From Tragulus kanchil (Eukaryota; Chordata; Mammalia; Artiodactyla; Tragulidae), in NCBI GenBank assembly GCA_022376925.1, contig JAIOJX010000005.1:96507001-96571000 (forward strand): 64,000 nt of DNA, given 5' to 3'. The position numbers were made by a program, and so were the translations under genes. Shown here in pieces: positions 11,921-24,125 of the stretch (the stretch's first letter is position 1; the number at the start of each line of letters is the position of its first letter). The notes beneath the pieces are model-generated. The model saw only the letters and a list, made by a program, of their open reading frames with translations, was not told the DNA's origin and ran no database searches.

Positions 11921-13752
11921 GAGACAGGGGCCAAAACCATCCCAAAGAAAAATGAATGCATGAAGGCAAAGTGGTTCTCTGAGGAGAGTTTACAGATAAC
12001 TGAGGGAAGAAGACAAGCAAAAGACAAAGGAGTAAGGGAAAGATATACCTATCTGAATGCAGAGTTCCAGAAAATACCAGGAAGAGTTAAGAAAGCTTTC
12101 TTAAATGAACAGTGCAAAGAAATAGAGGGAAACAATGGAATGGGAAAGACTAAGATCTCTTCAAGAAAACTGGAGGCATCAAGGGAATGTTTCATACAAG
12201 GATGGGCATAATAAAGGACAGAAATGGTAAAGACCTAACAGAAAAAGAAGAGATTAAGAAGAGGTGGCAGGAATGCACAGAAGAGCTGTACATAAAAGGT
12301 CTTAATGACCCAGATAACCACAATGGTGTGGTCACTCACCAAAAGCTGGACATTCTGGAATGTGAAGTCAAGTGAGCCTGAAGGAGCATTACTGTGAACA
12401 AAGCTAGTGGAGGTGATGGAATTTCAGCTGAGTTATCTGAAACCCTAAAAGACAATGCTGTAAAGTGCTGTGCTCAATATGTCAGCCAGTTTGGGAAACT
12501 CAACAGTCTTCATAGGAATTGAAAATGTCAGTTTTCATTCCAGTCTCAAAGAAGGGCAATGCCAAAAAATGTTCAAACTACCATAAAATTGCACTCATTT
12601 CACGTGCTGGCAAAGTTATGCTCAAAAATCCTTCAAGCTAGGCTTCAGCAGTACATGAACCAAGAGTTGATTCTACACACGGGCATCACCAGATGATGAA
12701 TGCCAAGATCAGATTATGTTCCTTGCAGTCAAAGATGGAGAAGTGCTATACAGACTGCAAAAAAATTGAAAAAGCAACAACCTAGAGCTAACTGTGGCTC
12801 AGGTCATGAATTCCTTATTGCAAAATTCAGACTTAAATTAAAAGTAGGGAAAGTAGAGAATTGAAGAAAGTAGGGAAACCACTAGGCCATTCAGGTATGA
12901 CCTAAATCAAACTCTTTATGATTATACAGTGGAAGTGACAAATAGATTCAAGGTATTAGATCATAGATAGAATGCCTGGAGGACTATGAACAGAGGTTCC
13001 TAACATTGGACAGGAGACAGGGGCCAAAACCATCCCAAAGAAAAATGAATGCATGAAGGCAAAGTGGTTCTCTGAGGAGAGTTTACAGATAACTGAGGGA
13101 AGAAGACAAGCAAAAGACAAAGGAGTAAGGGAAAGATATACCTATCTGAATGCAGAGTTCCAGAAAATACCAGGAAGAGTTAAGAAAGCTTTCTTAAATG
13201 AACAGTGCAAAGAAATAGAGGGAAACAATGGAATGGGAAAGACTAAGATCTCTTCAAGAAAACTGGAGGCATCAAGGGAATGTTTCATACAAGGATGGGC
13301 ATAATAAAGGACAGAAATGGTAAAGACCTAACAGAAAAAGAAGAGATTAAGAAGAGGTGGCAGGAATGCACAGAAGAGCTGTACATAAAAGGTCTTAATG
13401 ACCCAGATAACCACAATGGTGTGGTCACTCACCAAAAGCTGGACATTCTGGAATGTGAAGTCAAGTGAGCCTGAAGGAGCATTACTGTGAACAAAGCTAG
13501 TGGAGGTGATGGAATTTCAGCTGAGTTATCTGAAACCCTAAAAGACAATGCTGTAAAGTGCTGTGCTCAATATGTCAGCCAGTTTGGGAAACTCAACAGT
13601 CTTCATAGGAATTGAAAATGTCAGTTTTCATTCCAGTCTCAAAGAAGGGCAATGCCAAAAAATGTTCAAACTACCATAAAATTGCACTCATTTCACGTGC
13701 TGGCAAAGTTATGCTCAAAAATCCTTCAAGCTAGGCTTCAGCAGTACATGAA
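11567..13752 (+). repeat. Tandem direct duplication 5 (unit 1093 bp)
   Basis: Copy 1 is 11567-12659 and copy 2 is 12660 to about 13752, entirely within BovB. The seam joins GTACATGAAC to CAAGAGTTGATTC. In intact BovB order GTACATGAACC is followed by a GAACTTCC stretch, as at 13750, so 12659/12660 is the abnormal join. The first 350 bases occur three times because duplication 4 overlaps. Confidence 0.95.
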
Positions 13753-14286
13753 CCAAGAACTTCCAGATGTACAGGGTGGGATTTGGAGATGCAGAGGGAC
13801 CAGAGGTCAAATTACAAACATATGTTAGATCATGGAGAAAGCAAGGGCATTCCAGAAAAACATCTTCTTTTGTTTCATTGTCTACACTAAAGTCTTCGAC
13901 TGTTTGGATCACAACAAACTTTAGAAAATTCTTAAAGAGTTTGAGTACCAGACCACCTTACCTGTCTCCTGAGAAACCTCTATGCAGGTCAAGAAGCAGC
14001 AGTTAGAACGAGACATGTAGCAACTGACTGGTTCAAAATTGAGAAAGGAGAACAACAAGGCTTTATATTGTCACCCTGCTTAATTAACTCATATGCAGAG
14101 TACATCATGTGAAATGCCAGATTGGATGAATCACAAGCTGGAATCAAGATTGCTGGGAGAAATACCAACAATGTCAGATATGTAGATGATAGCATTCTAA
14201 TGGCAGAAAATGAAGAGGAACTAAAGAGCCTCTTGATGAGGGTGGAAAAGCTAGCTTAAAACTCAAAATTCAAAAAGCTATTATCA

Positions 14287-14615
14287 GGGCTTCCCCTGGT
14301 GGTCCAGTGCGTAAGGATACCGCCTTGCAGTGCAAGGGGCGCTGGTTTGATCCCTGGCCTGGGAAGATCCCATGTGCCACGGAGCAGCTGGACTGATGTG
14401 TCCAGTTACCGAGCTGGAGCTCTGAAGCGCCTGCGCTCAGAGTCAGCGCTCTGCGGCGACGGTCGCCGCTGCGATGGGAGGCCCACAGGAGCCGAAGAAC
14501 AAAGACTGATGAAAATAGAGAAGTGAAAGACCAATGGAAGTGGTCCACCCGCTCCCCTCCCTCCCCAACCCGACCCCCGCCCAAAATAAATAAATAAATA
14601 AATCTTTAAAAAAAA
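14287..14615 (+). mobile_element. CHR-type tRNA-derived SINE nested in BovB
   Basis: The head GGGCTTCCCCTGGTGGTCCAG is tRNA-Glu-like, with a B-box-like GGTTTGATCC. The body is CpG-rich and the tail is TAAATAAATAAATC followed by a run of A. It is flanked by a perfect 15-bp target-site duplication, aaaaagctattatca, at 14272-14286 and 14616-14630. It interrupts BovB, so it is younger than that copy. Open frames over it are chance readings. Confidence 0.9.
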
Positions 14616-15204
14616 AAAAAGCTATTATCATGGCATCTGGTTCCTTCACTTCATGGCAAATAGAAGGGGAAAAAAAGGGAAGCAGTGACAAATTTTATTT
14701 TCTTGGGCTCCAAAGTCACTGTGGGACTACAGCCATGAACTTAAAGGTCCCTTGTTCTTTGGAAGAAAAACTATGACAAATCTAGACAGCATATTAAAAA
14801 GCAGAGGCATCCCTTTGCTAGCAAAGGTTCGTATAGTCAAAGCTATGGTTTTTCCAGAAATTATGTATGGGTGTGAGATTTGGACCATAAAGTAGGCATA
14901 CCTGAGCACCAAAGAACTGATGATTTCATATTTTGGTGCCAGAGAAGAGTCTTGAGAGTACCTTAGAGTACAAAGATATCAAGCTAGTAGATCCTAAAGG
15001 AAATCAACCCTGAGTATTCATTGGAAGGATTGATACTGAAGCTCAAGCTCCAGTACATTGGCCACTTGATATGAAGAGCTGAATCATTGGAAAAGACTGT
15101 GATGCTGAGAAAGATTGATGGCAGAAAATGAAGAGGAACTAAAGAGCCTCTTGATGAGGGTGGAAAAGCTAGCTTAAAACTCAAAATTCAAAAAGCTATT
15201 ATCA

Positions 15205-15530
15205 GGGCTTCCCTGGTGGTCCAGTGCGTAGGATACCGCCTTGCAGTGCAAGGCGCTGGTTTGATCCCTGGCCTGGGAAGATCCCATGTGCCACGGAGCA
15301 GCTGGACTGATGTGTCCAGTTACCGAGCTGGAGCTCTGAAGCGCCTGCGCTCAGAGTCAGCGCTCTCGGCGACAGTCGCCGCTGCGATGGGAGGCCCACA
15401 GGAGCCGAAGAACAAAGACTGATGAAAATAGAGAAGTGAAAGACCAATGGAAGTGGTCCACCCGCTCCCCTCCCTCCCCAACCCGACCCCCGCCCAAAAT
15501 AAATAAATAAATAAATCTTTAAAAAAAAAA
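15205..15530 (+). mobile_element. CHR-type SINE, artefactual second copy
   Basis: This is the duplicate of the SINE at 14287-14615, with the same flanking target-site duplication and several homopolymer losses. It should not be counted as a separate insertion. Confidence 0.85.
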
Positions 15531-15744
15531 AAAGCTATTATCATGGCATCTGGTTCCTTCACTTCATGGCAAATAGAAGGGGAAAAAAAGGGAAGCAGTG
15601 ACAAATTTTATTTTCTTGGGCTCCAAAGTCACTGTGGGACTACAGCCATGAACTTAAAGGTCCCTTGTTCTTTGGAAGAAAAACTATGACAAATCTAGAC
15701 AGCATATTAAAAAGCAGAGGCATCCCTTTGCTAGCAAAGGTTCG

Positions 15745-18054
15745 TATAGTCAAAGCTATGGTTTTTCCAGAAATTATGTATGGGTGTGAGATTTGGACCA
15801 TAAAGTAGGCATACCTGAGCACCAAAGAACTGATGATTTCATATTTTGGTGCCAGAGAAGAGTCTTGAGAGTACCTTAGAGTACAAAGATATCAAGCTAG
15901 TAGATCCTAAAGGAAATCAACCCTGAGTATTCATTGGAAGGATTGATACTGAAGCTCAAGCTCCAGTACATTGGCCACTTGATATGAAGAGCTGAATCAT
16001 TGGAAAAGACTGTGATGCTGAGAAAGATTGATGGCGAAAGAGAAGGGAGTAGCAGAGGATAAGACGATTAGATAGCATCACTGATTCAGTGGGCATGAAT
16101 ATGAGCAAACTCTAGGAGATAGTGGAGGACAGAGGAGCCTCGCATGCTACAGTTCATGGGGTGGTAAAAAGCTGGACGTTTTGATTTACTGAGTGAACAA
16201 CTACAGCAAAAGTTTGGCCTTCCCTCCAGAACATGCTTTCCTAAAAGTGAGTGTCCTAATTTTAGCTTCTTTTGCAATCCTCATAGCTTCAGAACTTCCA
16301 ATATCAGCAAGCTTTGGTTGTTTTTTCCTCAACTTACCTTTTCCATTAAGGTTTCACCATCAGCAAGAATCAGCAAAGGTGTATATTCAGTACTTTGTTT
16401 GAAAATCTATTCAGCTAAATATCCAAGTTTATCACTTACAAGTTTTACTTTCCACACAACTGTAGACTCAACTCAGAATTTTTGGCCAAATGTTACCAAA
16501 ACTTTTGGTAACAAAGGTCTCTTTCTCCAGTTTCCAGTAACATTTTCCTTATTTCCTTTTGAGCCCTTGGCAACACCACCTTAACAACCTTTCTTTCTAT
16601 GATGATATGTGTATCCTCTAAGATGATACATTCTTTCTCTACTATTTTCTTCACTTCCTCCTGAGCCCTCACTGATAGAATCTTTTACATCCATATTTCT
16701 ATCAATAATTTGTTTTGGACATCTAGATTTTTGAGTCAAGCCCACCATTTCTGTGTTTTCCCTGTCATTACTAGCATCTGCCCACTACCCAGTTCTGAAG
16801 CTTTGTCTACATTTTTGGATATTTGATATAGTAGTATCTCACTTCCCAGTACCAAAATTTGTTTGTTTCCTGTGAAGCTGTAACAAATTACCACAAATTT
16901 TCATTTATAGTCAAAGCTATGGTTTTCCAGAAATTATGTATGGGTGTGAGATTTGGACCATAAAGTAGGCATACCTGAGCACCAAAGAACTGATGATTTC
17001 ATATTTTGGTGCCAGAGAAGAGTCTTGAGAGTACCTTAGAGTACAAAGATATCAAGCTAGTAGATCCTAAAGGAAATCAACCCTGAGTATTCATTGGAAG
17101 GATTGATACTGAAGCTCAAGCTCCAGTACATTGGCCACTTGATATGAAGAGCTGAATCATTGGAAAAGACTGTGATGCTGAGAAAGATTGATGGCGAAAG
17201 AGAAGGGAGTAGCAGAGGATAAGACGATTAGATAGCATCACTGATTCAGTGGGCATGAATATGAGCAAACTCTAGGAGATAGTGGAGGACAGAGGAGCCT
17301 CGCATGCTACAGTTCATGGGGTGGTAAAAAGCTGGACGTTTTGATTTACTGAGTGAACAACTACAGCAAAAGTTTGGCCTTCCCTCCAGAACATGCTTTC
17401 CTAAAAGTGAGTGTCCTAATTTTAGCTTCTTTTGCAATCCTCATAGCTTCAGAACTTCCAATATCAGCAAGCTTTGGTTGTTTTTTCCTCAACTTACCTT
17501 TTCCATTAAGGTTTCACCATCAGCAAGAATCAGCAAAGGTGTATATTCAGTACTTTGTTTGAAAATCTATTCAGCTAAATATCCAAGTTTATCACTTACA
17601 AGTTTTACTTTCCACACAACTGTAGACTCAACTCAGAATTTTTGGCCAAATGTTACCAAAACTTTTGGTAACAAAGGTCTCTTTCTCCAGTTTCCAGTAA
17701 CATTTTCCTTATTTCCTTTTGAGCCCTTGGCAACACCACCTTAACAACCTTTCTTTCTATGATGATATGTGTATCCTCTAAGATGATACATTCTTTCTCT
17801 ACTATTTTCTTCACTTCCTCCTGAGCCCTCACTGATAGAATCTTTTACATCCATATTTCTATCAATAATTTGTTTTGGACATCTAGATTTTTGAGTCAAG
17901 CCCACCATTTCTGTGTTTTCCCTGTCATTACTAGCATCTGCCCACTACCCAGTTCTGAAGCTTTGTCTACATTTTTGGATATTTGATATAGTAGTATCTC
18001 ACTTCCCAGTACCAAAATTTGTTTGTTTCCTGTGAAGCTGTAACAAATTACCAC
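15745..18054 (+). repeat. Tandem direct duplication 7 (unit 1161 bp)
   Basis: Copy 1 is 15745-16905 and copy 2 is 16906 to about 18054. It spans the BovB 3' end and following unique DNA. The seam cuts the old repeat: ACCACAAATTTTCATT at the end of copy 1 against ACCACAAACTTGATGG in copy 2, the latter being the consensus-like reading. Confidence 0.95.
16200..16850. other. Unique noncoding sequence after the BovB tail
   Basis: It contains short open frames but nothing I recognise. It is repeated at about 17360-18010 by duplication 7. Confidence 0.45.
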
Positions 18055-18440
18055 AAACTTGATGGTGTGAGACAACAGTTTTTTTATTATTATTATTTCT
18101 TATAGATTTGTAGGCCAGAAATCCAAAATAAGTACTGAACTTCATGAAGCAAAGGTTTTGGCAAAATTAACAGTGTGTCTGGAGAAGCTAGAGAAAACCT
18201 GTTTCTTGCTTTTGCTAGATTTTAGTGACTGTCAGCTTTGTCTTGTGTCACAGTACTCCAGTTTCTTCCTCTGTCTTCACAGTGCCACCTTCCCTTTTGC
18301 CTGTGGACCGATACAGATAATCCAAGATGCTGTCCACATCTGAGGATCTTTAATTTATGAAAAGACTCTTTTTTTCCCAAATAAGGTAACAAGGACTGTC
18401 TCCAAGAATTAGGACCTGATGTCTTTGGGAGTGCCATTTT
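18006..18440 (+). repeat. Ancient mammalian interspersed repeat, third copy
   Basis: It has 'gtttgtttcctgtgaagc', 'aacaaattaccacaaac', 'agattttagtgactgtcagc' and a right end reading AATAAGGTAACAAGGAC then GAATTAGGACCTGATG. It belongs to the same unnamed family as the copies at 2730, 6965 and 55290. Confidence 0.55.
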
Positions 18441-18824
18441 CAATCTTACTATATAGATACCCAATGTTAAATTATTGCTTCTGAGAAACTTGAGAAATGG
18501 GGCTGATAGTAGATAGGTCGGAATGTTAAGTATGGGCTTTGCTTGCTAAATAAAATGTTTCCTATGTATTCACTTTAATTTCTCCCCAGAGATTGTCTTT
18601 TCTCTTTTTTGCTTATATGTTACAAAAATGAAAAACAGATAATAGTAAAAATTTCACATACAGCCAAGTTATATGAATATTTAACTTAACTTTGTTTGCA
18701 CATTTACTCAAGAGCTGAGGACCAGATTGGACTAATCAACAACAGTACAACATACACTATCTTGACTAATTCACCTGCTATAATCTATCAATACATAATC
18801 TACTAATGTTTGTTTGGTTGGTTT

Positions 18825-19083
18825 TTGGCCCCTTCTATTGGCCTTTCATTTATTTATTTTCATCCATTGTTGTTCTTTTGGCCTGTGTGGGCCTCCCATT
18901 GCAGTGGCCTCTTTGGTTGCAGAGCACTGGCTCTGGGCGTATGCACTCCAGAGCTCCGGCTCAGTAGTTGGACACTTCGGTCCAGCTGCTCCGCAGCACG
19001 TGGGATCTTCCCAGGCCAGGGATCGAACCAGTGCCCCTTACACTGCAAGGCAGTATCCTTACCCAATGGACTACCAGGGAAAC
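18825..19083 (-). mobile_element. CHR-type SINE
   Basis: On the minus strand the head reads GAGTTTCCCTGGTAGTCCA and the body follows the 14287 element, with CpG sites decayed to TG or CA. No A-rich tail or clear target duplication remains, so it is older than the CHR copies at 27238 and 34878. Confidence 0.8.
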
Positions 19084-19180
19084 TCTATTTTTTTGGTTTG
19101 TTTGTTTCAATTGAGGACCATAGACTTTTAGATCCAAAAGGAATCCCTGATATTGTAAATTTTCCTTTACTTTTCTTTGT

Positions 19181-19213
19181 GGGGCTTCCCTGGTGGCTCA
19201 GTGATAAACATGG
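19181..19213 (+). mobile_element. SINE head fragment
   Basis: GGGGCTTCCCTGGTGGCTCA is the start of a Bov-tA or CHR-1 head. The sequence leaves the element after about 33 bases. Confidence 0.5.
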
Positions 19214-19294
19214 ATTGTGTATGTTCTCTCTTTATCCTTCAGGTGGGGTCCAGTAGATTCCTTTTAGAAAACAGAAGAATATATTTATATAATT

Positions 19295-19502
19295 TGGCTC
19301 CCCAGTGGATGAGACAATAAAGAATCTGCCTGCAATGCAGGAAACCTGGGTTCCATCCCTGGGTTAGGAAGATCCCATGGAGAAGGAAATGGCAACCCAC
19401 TCCAGTATTCTTGGCTGGGAAATCCCATGGTCAGAGGAGCCTGTCAGACTACAGTCCACGGGATTGCAAAAGAGTTGGACATGACTTAGCAACTAAACAA
19501 AA
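19295..19502 (+). mobile_element. Bov-tA SINE
   Basis: It has a diverged tRNA-Glu-like head, GGCTCCCCAGTGGATGAGAC, then AAAGAATCTGCCTGCAATGC, a GGAAATGGCAACCCACTCC body and the BovB-derived tail ending GACATGACTTAGCAAC. It is duplicated at 20474-20681. Confidence 0.9.
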
Positions 19503-19857
19503 GCTTTTCTTTACAGGTGAAAAAATAGATCCATAAGGGACAACCTTGCCATGGTCAGAGTTCGTTAGCTTGCAGAAGTTCTCCATGGTTTTTCCTTTTG
19601 GCTCATTTTTCATGTTTTTATCTTTTAGACCTATTGCTATTACTATTTCCTTCATTGTGTCATAGAATTGCAATGTAGCATTTTACATGATTAACCATTT
19701 CTAATATAGAAAATTCTAGATAATAACTTTCTCCCAGAATTTACTTCAGATAACTGGGGCACTGTTGATAGAGAAAATAAGCAGAAAGAAAGGAATATAG
19801 AGGAAGTTTCTAGCTTAAAAAAACAATGTTTTATTACTAAACCACAATTATATCTTT

Positions 19858-20052
19858 GTTGTTCAGTGGCTACGTTGCATCTGACTTTGCAAGCGCAGAG
19901 TCTGGACTGTAGCATGCCAGGCTCCTCTGTCTTCCACTGTCTCCCCAAGTTTGCTCAAGTTTATGTCCATTGAGTTGGTGATGCTATCTAACCATCTTAT
20001 CCTCTGTTTCCCTCTTCTATGTTTGCCTTTAATCTTTCCCAGCATCAAGGTC
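19858..20052 (-). mobile_element. BovB LINE, 3' end
   Basis: On the minus strand it reads the BovB 3' terminus, including the peptide-like stretch GKHRRGKQRIRWLDSITNSM and the tail ACTGAACAACAA-type end. It is a 5'-truncated copy, duplicated at 21037-21231. Confidence 0.8.
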
Positions 20053-22093
20053 TAGGATTGCTACTTTTAATACACCCACACTTTAAAATAATATTAGATA
20101 AAGTGCCAGTCAACTTAACTTTAAAATCTGTTTAAAGGATTTAAAATATCTGGATGGATAACTTTATTTTATTGAAATAGCCTTTAAAATAATTTTCTTA
20201 TGCTTCTATGAAATTGAATATGTTATTCCATGGTGGTAGTTTGTACAGGAGCTTTGCGAGAAGCATTAGCTGTGAGAGCTTTCTTGTAAGAGAGAATTAA
20301 GTAAATATCAAATACAGACATATAACAAACCATGACATACAGTTTATCCGCTACCCACTGTTTACATGCTAACAGCCTAAAAAATATCAATTTAGTAGTT
20401 AAAACTCTCTTTATCCTTCAGGTGGGGTCCAGTAGATTCCTTTTAGAAAACAGAAGAATATATTTATATAATTTGGCTCCCCAGTGGATGAGACAATAAA
20501 GAATCTGCCTGCAATGCAGGAAACCTGGGTTCCATCCCTGGGTTAGGAAGATCCCATGGAGAAGGAAATGGCAACCCACTCCAGTATTCTTGGCTGGGAA
20601 ATCCCATGGTCAGAGGAGCCTGTCAGACTACAGTCCACGGGATTGCAAAAGAGTTGGACATGACTTAGCAACTAAACAAAAGCTTTTCTTTACAGGTGAA
20701 AAAATAGATCCATAAGGGACAACCTTGCCATGGTCAGAGTTCGTTAGCTTGCAGAAGTTCTCCATGGTTTTTCCTTTTGGCTCATTTTTCATGTTTTTAT
20801 CTTTTAGACCTATTGCTATTACTATTTCCTTCATTGTGTCATAGAATTGCAATGTAGCATTTTACATGATTAACCATTTCTAATATAGAAAATTCTAGAT
20901 AATAACTTTCTCCCAGAATTTACTTCAGATAACTGGGGCACTGTTGATAGAGAAAATAAGCAGAAAGAAAGGAATATAGAGGAAGTTTCTAGCTTAAAAA
21001 AACAATGTTTTATTACTAAACCACAATTATATCTTTGTTGTTCAGTGGCTACGTTGCATCTGACTTTGCAAGCGCAGAGTCTGGACTGTAGCATGCCAGG
21101 CTCCTCTGTCTTCCACTGTCTCCCCAAGTTTGCTCAAGTTTATGTCCATTGAGTTGGTGATGCTATCTAACCATCTTATCCTCTGTTTCCCTCTTCTATG
21201 TTTGCCTTTAATCTTTCCCAGCATCAAGGTCTAGGATTGCTACTTTTAATACACCCACACTTTAAAATAATATTAGATAAAGTGCCAGTCAACTTAACTT
21301 TAAAATCTGTTTAAAGGATTTAAAATATCTGGATGGATAACTTTATTTTATTGAAATAGCCTTTAAAATAATTTTCTTATGCTTCTATGAAATTGAATAT
21401 GTTATTCCATGGTGGTAGTTTGTACAGGAGCTTTGCGAGAAGCATTAGCTGTGAGAGCTTTCTTGAGAAGTGTAAGAGAGAATTAAGTAAATATCAAATA
21501 CAGACATATAACAAACCATGACATACAGTTTATCCGCTTACCCACTGTTTACATGCTAACAGCCTATTCAAACATCAGAAACACTAATCAATTCAATTTA
21601 GTAGTTAAAACAAACTGAAATTATCAGCATGATCTTGGAAAATAAATGAATGATTTGCCAAGTTTTCTGTCTATGCAAAAATTATAAAGAAAAGCTATTT
21701 TAAATATGACTTGTAGCAGAGCATTTATAAACTCAGGCTGTGTAATTGTGTATGATCTATAGCTGCTTAGTCAGTTCTGTAAAACTAACTTTATATTTTG
21801 GATATACTTCATTGAATATCTTAAGTATGATTTCCAGGTTACTAGACTGAAATTGTATTTTTCCAAAGAACAAGGTATCATAGAGTCTGAAATGGTGCTA
21901 AGTGATTTTAGTCTATATCTTTCTACAGTAGAGAGTAACTGAAGTACCATATTGAATAAGAAAAGAGAACCCAAAAAACAGAGAGGGAGAAGGCATTTGT
22001 TGAATGTCTGCTATGTTCTGTGCCAGTGACTACATTAGCTACTTTTTTTATATATGTATAATTCCCTCCTTATGTATGTATACACGAGGTTGA

Positions 22094-22226
22094 GATAGAT
22101 AACATCACTGAATCAACGGACATGAATTTGAACAAACTCTCAGAGATGATAGAGGACAGAATAGCCTGGCCTGCTACAGTCCATGGGGTTGCAGAATGGA
22201 ACATGACTTAGGCACTGAACAAAATC
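22094..22226 (+). mobile_element. BovB LINE, 3' end fragment
   Basis: ACATCACTGAATCAACGGAC through CCATGGGGTTGCAGAATGG to GGCACTGAAC follows the last 130 bases of BovB. It is severely 5'-truncated. Confidence 0.75.
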
Positions 22227-22299
22227 TTCACTCCCTTATAATTCCATCAAGAGAATGAACACTGGGATACCTTTTTTTGGGTCCAGTCTTTGCATATGA

Positions 22300-22400
22300 A
22301 GTGAAGTCTGAGCAATTCTCTTAACCTCTAGGGACTTCTGTTTCCCCATCTAGTAATGAAAGCTTTGGACTGAGCGATGACTTAGGCCCCTTTCAGCATG
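22300..22400 (-). repeat. MIR SINE fragment
   Basis: The sequence 'ctcttaacctctagggac' followed by GTTTCCCCATCTAGTAATG is the complement of the MIR core. Ancient and diverged. Confidence 0.6.
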
Positions 22401-22531
22401 CATAACCTTCATGTATGTCCTTGCATATCTTGTATATAATGGTGGACCCCAGTAGTAGCACTTGTTTCAGTATATTCCTGCTCCAGACTTGGAAATTGCA
22501 GAGTGTTGTTCCTGCCAAGGAGGAGTCTACT

Positions 22532-23012
22532 GTTGTAAGCCTAAATAGGAGGATCATTTGACTTTTCAAGGGGAAGCTCCTAAGAGGACATTTAGTTACT
22601 TTCAGTGCTGTTTGTTAAATTGTTTTGGGGGCCCTGACGTAGACCACTTCTGGTGAATTCCTAAGAAATTACTGGGCCCCTGGATATGAAGAAATGAGTG
22701 ATGACACGGATAGCTCAGATAGTCCTCGAACCCCAGGTAAGTTTTTTAGACCTAAAATTTGCCCTTTAGGGCAAAAGTGAGATAAATGAGAAAAGTGAAA
22801 TAAGTTCAGAACGAGAAGAGGAATGGGTAAATATGATGTTACCTAAAGGAGGAACATATATTAATCTAAAAGGCAAGACTATTGTGTCCAAAAGAAGTAA
22901 GAAAAATTTTGAATCAGTGAAAGAAAGTTCCTCTAGTGAGGCAGAAAGTGAAACTTCATCTGAGTCACAGCCACCTGATAAGAGTAAGCGGGGGAAAGCG
23001 GGGGAAGCATGA
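22532..23012 (+). pseudogene. Unrecognised coding-like remnant, frameshifted
   Basis: Three successive open stretches in different frames look protein-like. The first, about 22536-22650, reads with EDHLTFQGEAPK and ends at PDVDHFW. The second, 22643-22780, is open for 45 codons and includes WAPGYEEMSDDTDSSDSPRT. The third, 22770-23012, is open for 80 codons, includes EEEWVNMMLPKGGTYINLKG, then a Ser/Glu-rich low-complexity part, and ends at a TGA. The acidic Ser-rich composition and abrupt frame changes suggest a dead processed gene or a retroelement gag-like remnant. I do not recognise the family. A protein-profile search of the three frames would decide. Confidence 0.35.
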
Positions 23013-23924
23013 GAAGTAAAGAAGGAATTTTTTAAAACAATGCATCATTATTCTTAGTTATAGGGCAGCTCAAGTTAAAATAAATAGCCTACCCTGATCT
23101 AGCACAAGGTGTTAAAGTTCCATGGTTCAGATTTTTCCTTAATCATGAGTTTGAATGACCTAAAGGAAAGAAAATATTTGATTCCAAGGATTTGATTTGA
23201 ATTTGTTTTAATCAAGTAAAATAAAGTTAATTTTATGTAATGCTTGAATAGATATAAGCTGAAATAGAGAAGTAATGAGTTAATGATTTATTAAGTGAAT
23301 CAGTATGTTTAGAGAGAAAGGTTATATAAATTAAGTGGTTGAAAACAATTAAAAATCAAATAGAAATAAAGAAGTTATAAAGAAATTGAAAAGAAAGGAA
23401 AAATTATTATAAAAAGAGTGATGATTATATTGTGAGGCAGCTTGCTCATGCGGCTCGAACATGAGAGGCTCTCCAGCTCTGGGGTAAGAATATTGTATTT
23501 TTGTTGATTGGGTTCTGAACTTTTAAACCTTATTGTTATGTTTTGACTATGATTATTGATGCACAGCTGTGTTGTATTAAGTTGATTACCAAGATGTATA
23601 AATGTTGATTTACTGTCTTGCAGTAAATCTGATCTTGATTTGAACTCCACACCTTTTTACTGTTGAAGTTCTAGTCTCAAATTAGAGGGAACTACAGAGT
23701 ATAGGTTGAAGTTTTCTGATAATAGTACCGGGGCAATTGAGTGTTTCCCCAATTCTATTAATTAGAAATAAGTAACTATGCTCTGCCCACAGCAGCCCCA
23801 AACAGAACATAGTCTGCTGTGTGGTGATGGTACTGACAGCTTTTAATATGTCGCTGTGTGTTCTTATTCACCATTTATTTTCCCTTCTAAGGACAATGTC
23901 TTACCTTACAGTTCAGGAGTTGAT
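23013..23924. other. Unrecognised AT-rich sequence after the coding-like remnant
   Basis: No gene is visible. A minus-strand frame at 23375-23650 is probably chance. A GC-richer patch at 23440-23490 (GGCTCGAACATGAGAGGCTC) stands out from its AT-rich surroundings but matches nothing I know. Confidence 0.35.
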
Positions 23925-24125
23925 TGTGGTTTCTCAGGGTACTTAAATTCTAATCTTGTTTCCACTGCATTAGCTTTTTAAATTTAGGGCAATGTACCTA
24001 ACCTTGTATTTCTGCTTTTTCATATGTAACATGGAATTTTGAGCATTCAATTGAGTAAAAATTATAAACTTCTTAGCACAATGTCAATGTACTATAAATG
24101 TTCAAAACATGTTAGCTTTTCCTAA
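23925..24125 (-). repeat. MIR SINE
   Basis: TTTCATATGTAACATGGAAT, CTTCTTAGCACAATGTC and TATAAATGTTCAAAACATG give the complement of the MIR body and tail. Old and diverged. Confidence 0.55.

Larger units (their letters stand above)
14200..16034 (+). repeat. Tandem direct duplication 6 (unit about 918 bp)
   Basis: Copy 1 is 14200-15117 and copy 2 is 15118 to about 16034. It contains BovB plus the nested CHR SINE. Copy 2 shows shortened homopolymers against copy 1 in its first 250 bases: CCCC to CCC, AAGG to AGG, AGGGGC to AGGC, and TGCGGCG to TCGGCG. Beyond that the copies are almost identical. Confidence 0.95.
9880..16170 (+). mobile_element. BovB (RTE-type) LINE, decayed, broken up by duplications
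   Basis: Plus-strand sequence follows BovB from the start of its endonuclease region (QEMARVNINIVAISELKWTG around 10000) through the reverse transcriptase region (TSGGDGI-like peptide near 12405, YADD-like region near 14180 read as YVDDS) to the 3' tail near 16150. BovB is an RTE-clade non-LTR retrotransposon whose single protein has an AP endonuclease and a reverse transcriptase. Here the frame is broken by many stops and shifts, so the copy is dead. Removing duplications 4 to 7 and the nested CHR SINE leaves about 3 kb, close to a full-length element. The left edge is hard to place. Confidence 0.85.
19226..21608 (+). repeat. Tandem direct duplication 8 (unit 1179 bp)
   Basis: Copy 1 is 19226-20404 and copy 2 is 20405 to about 21608. 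Near the seam copy 1 lacks two blocks present in copy 2: about 6 bases at TTCTTGAGAAG, and about 20 between AACAGCCTA and CAATTTAG. Elsewhere the copies agree, including the Bov-tA and BovB pieces inside. Confidence 0.95.

Noticed and set aside
18810..19256. 148-codon open frame
   Set aside because: It is a readthrough of a CHR-type SINE.
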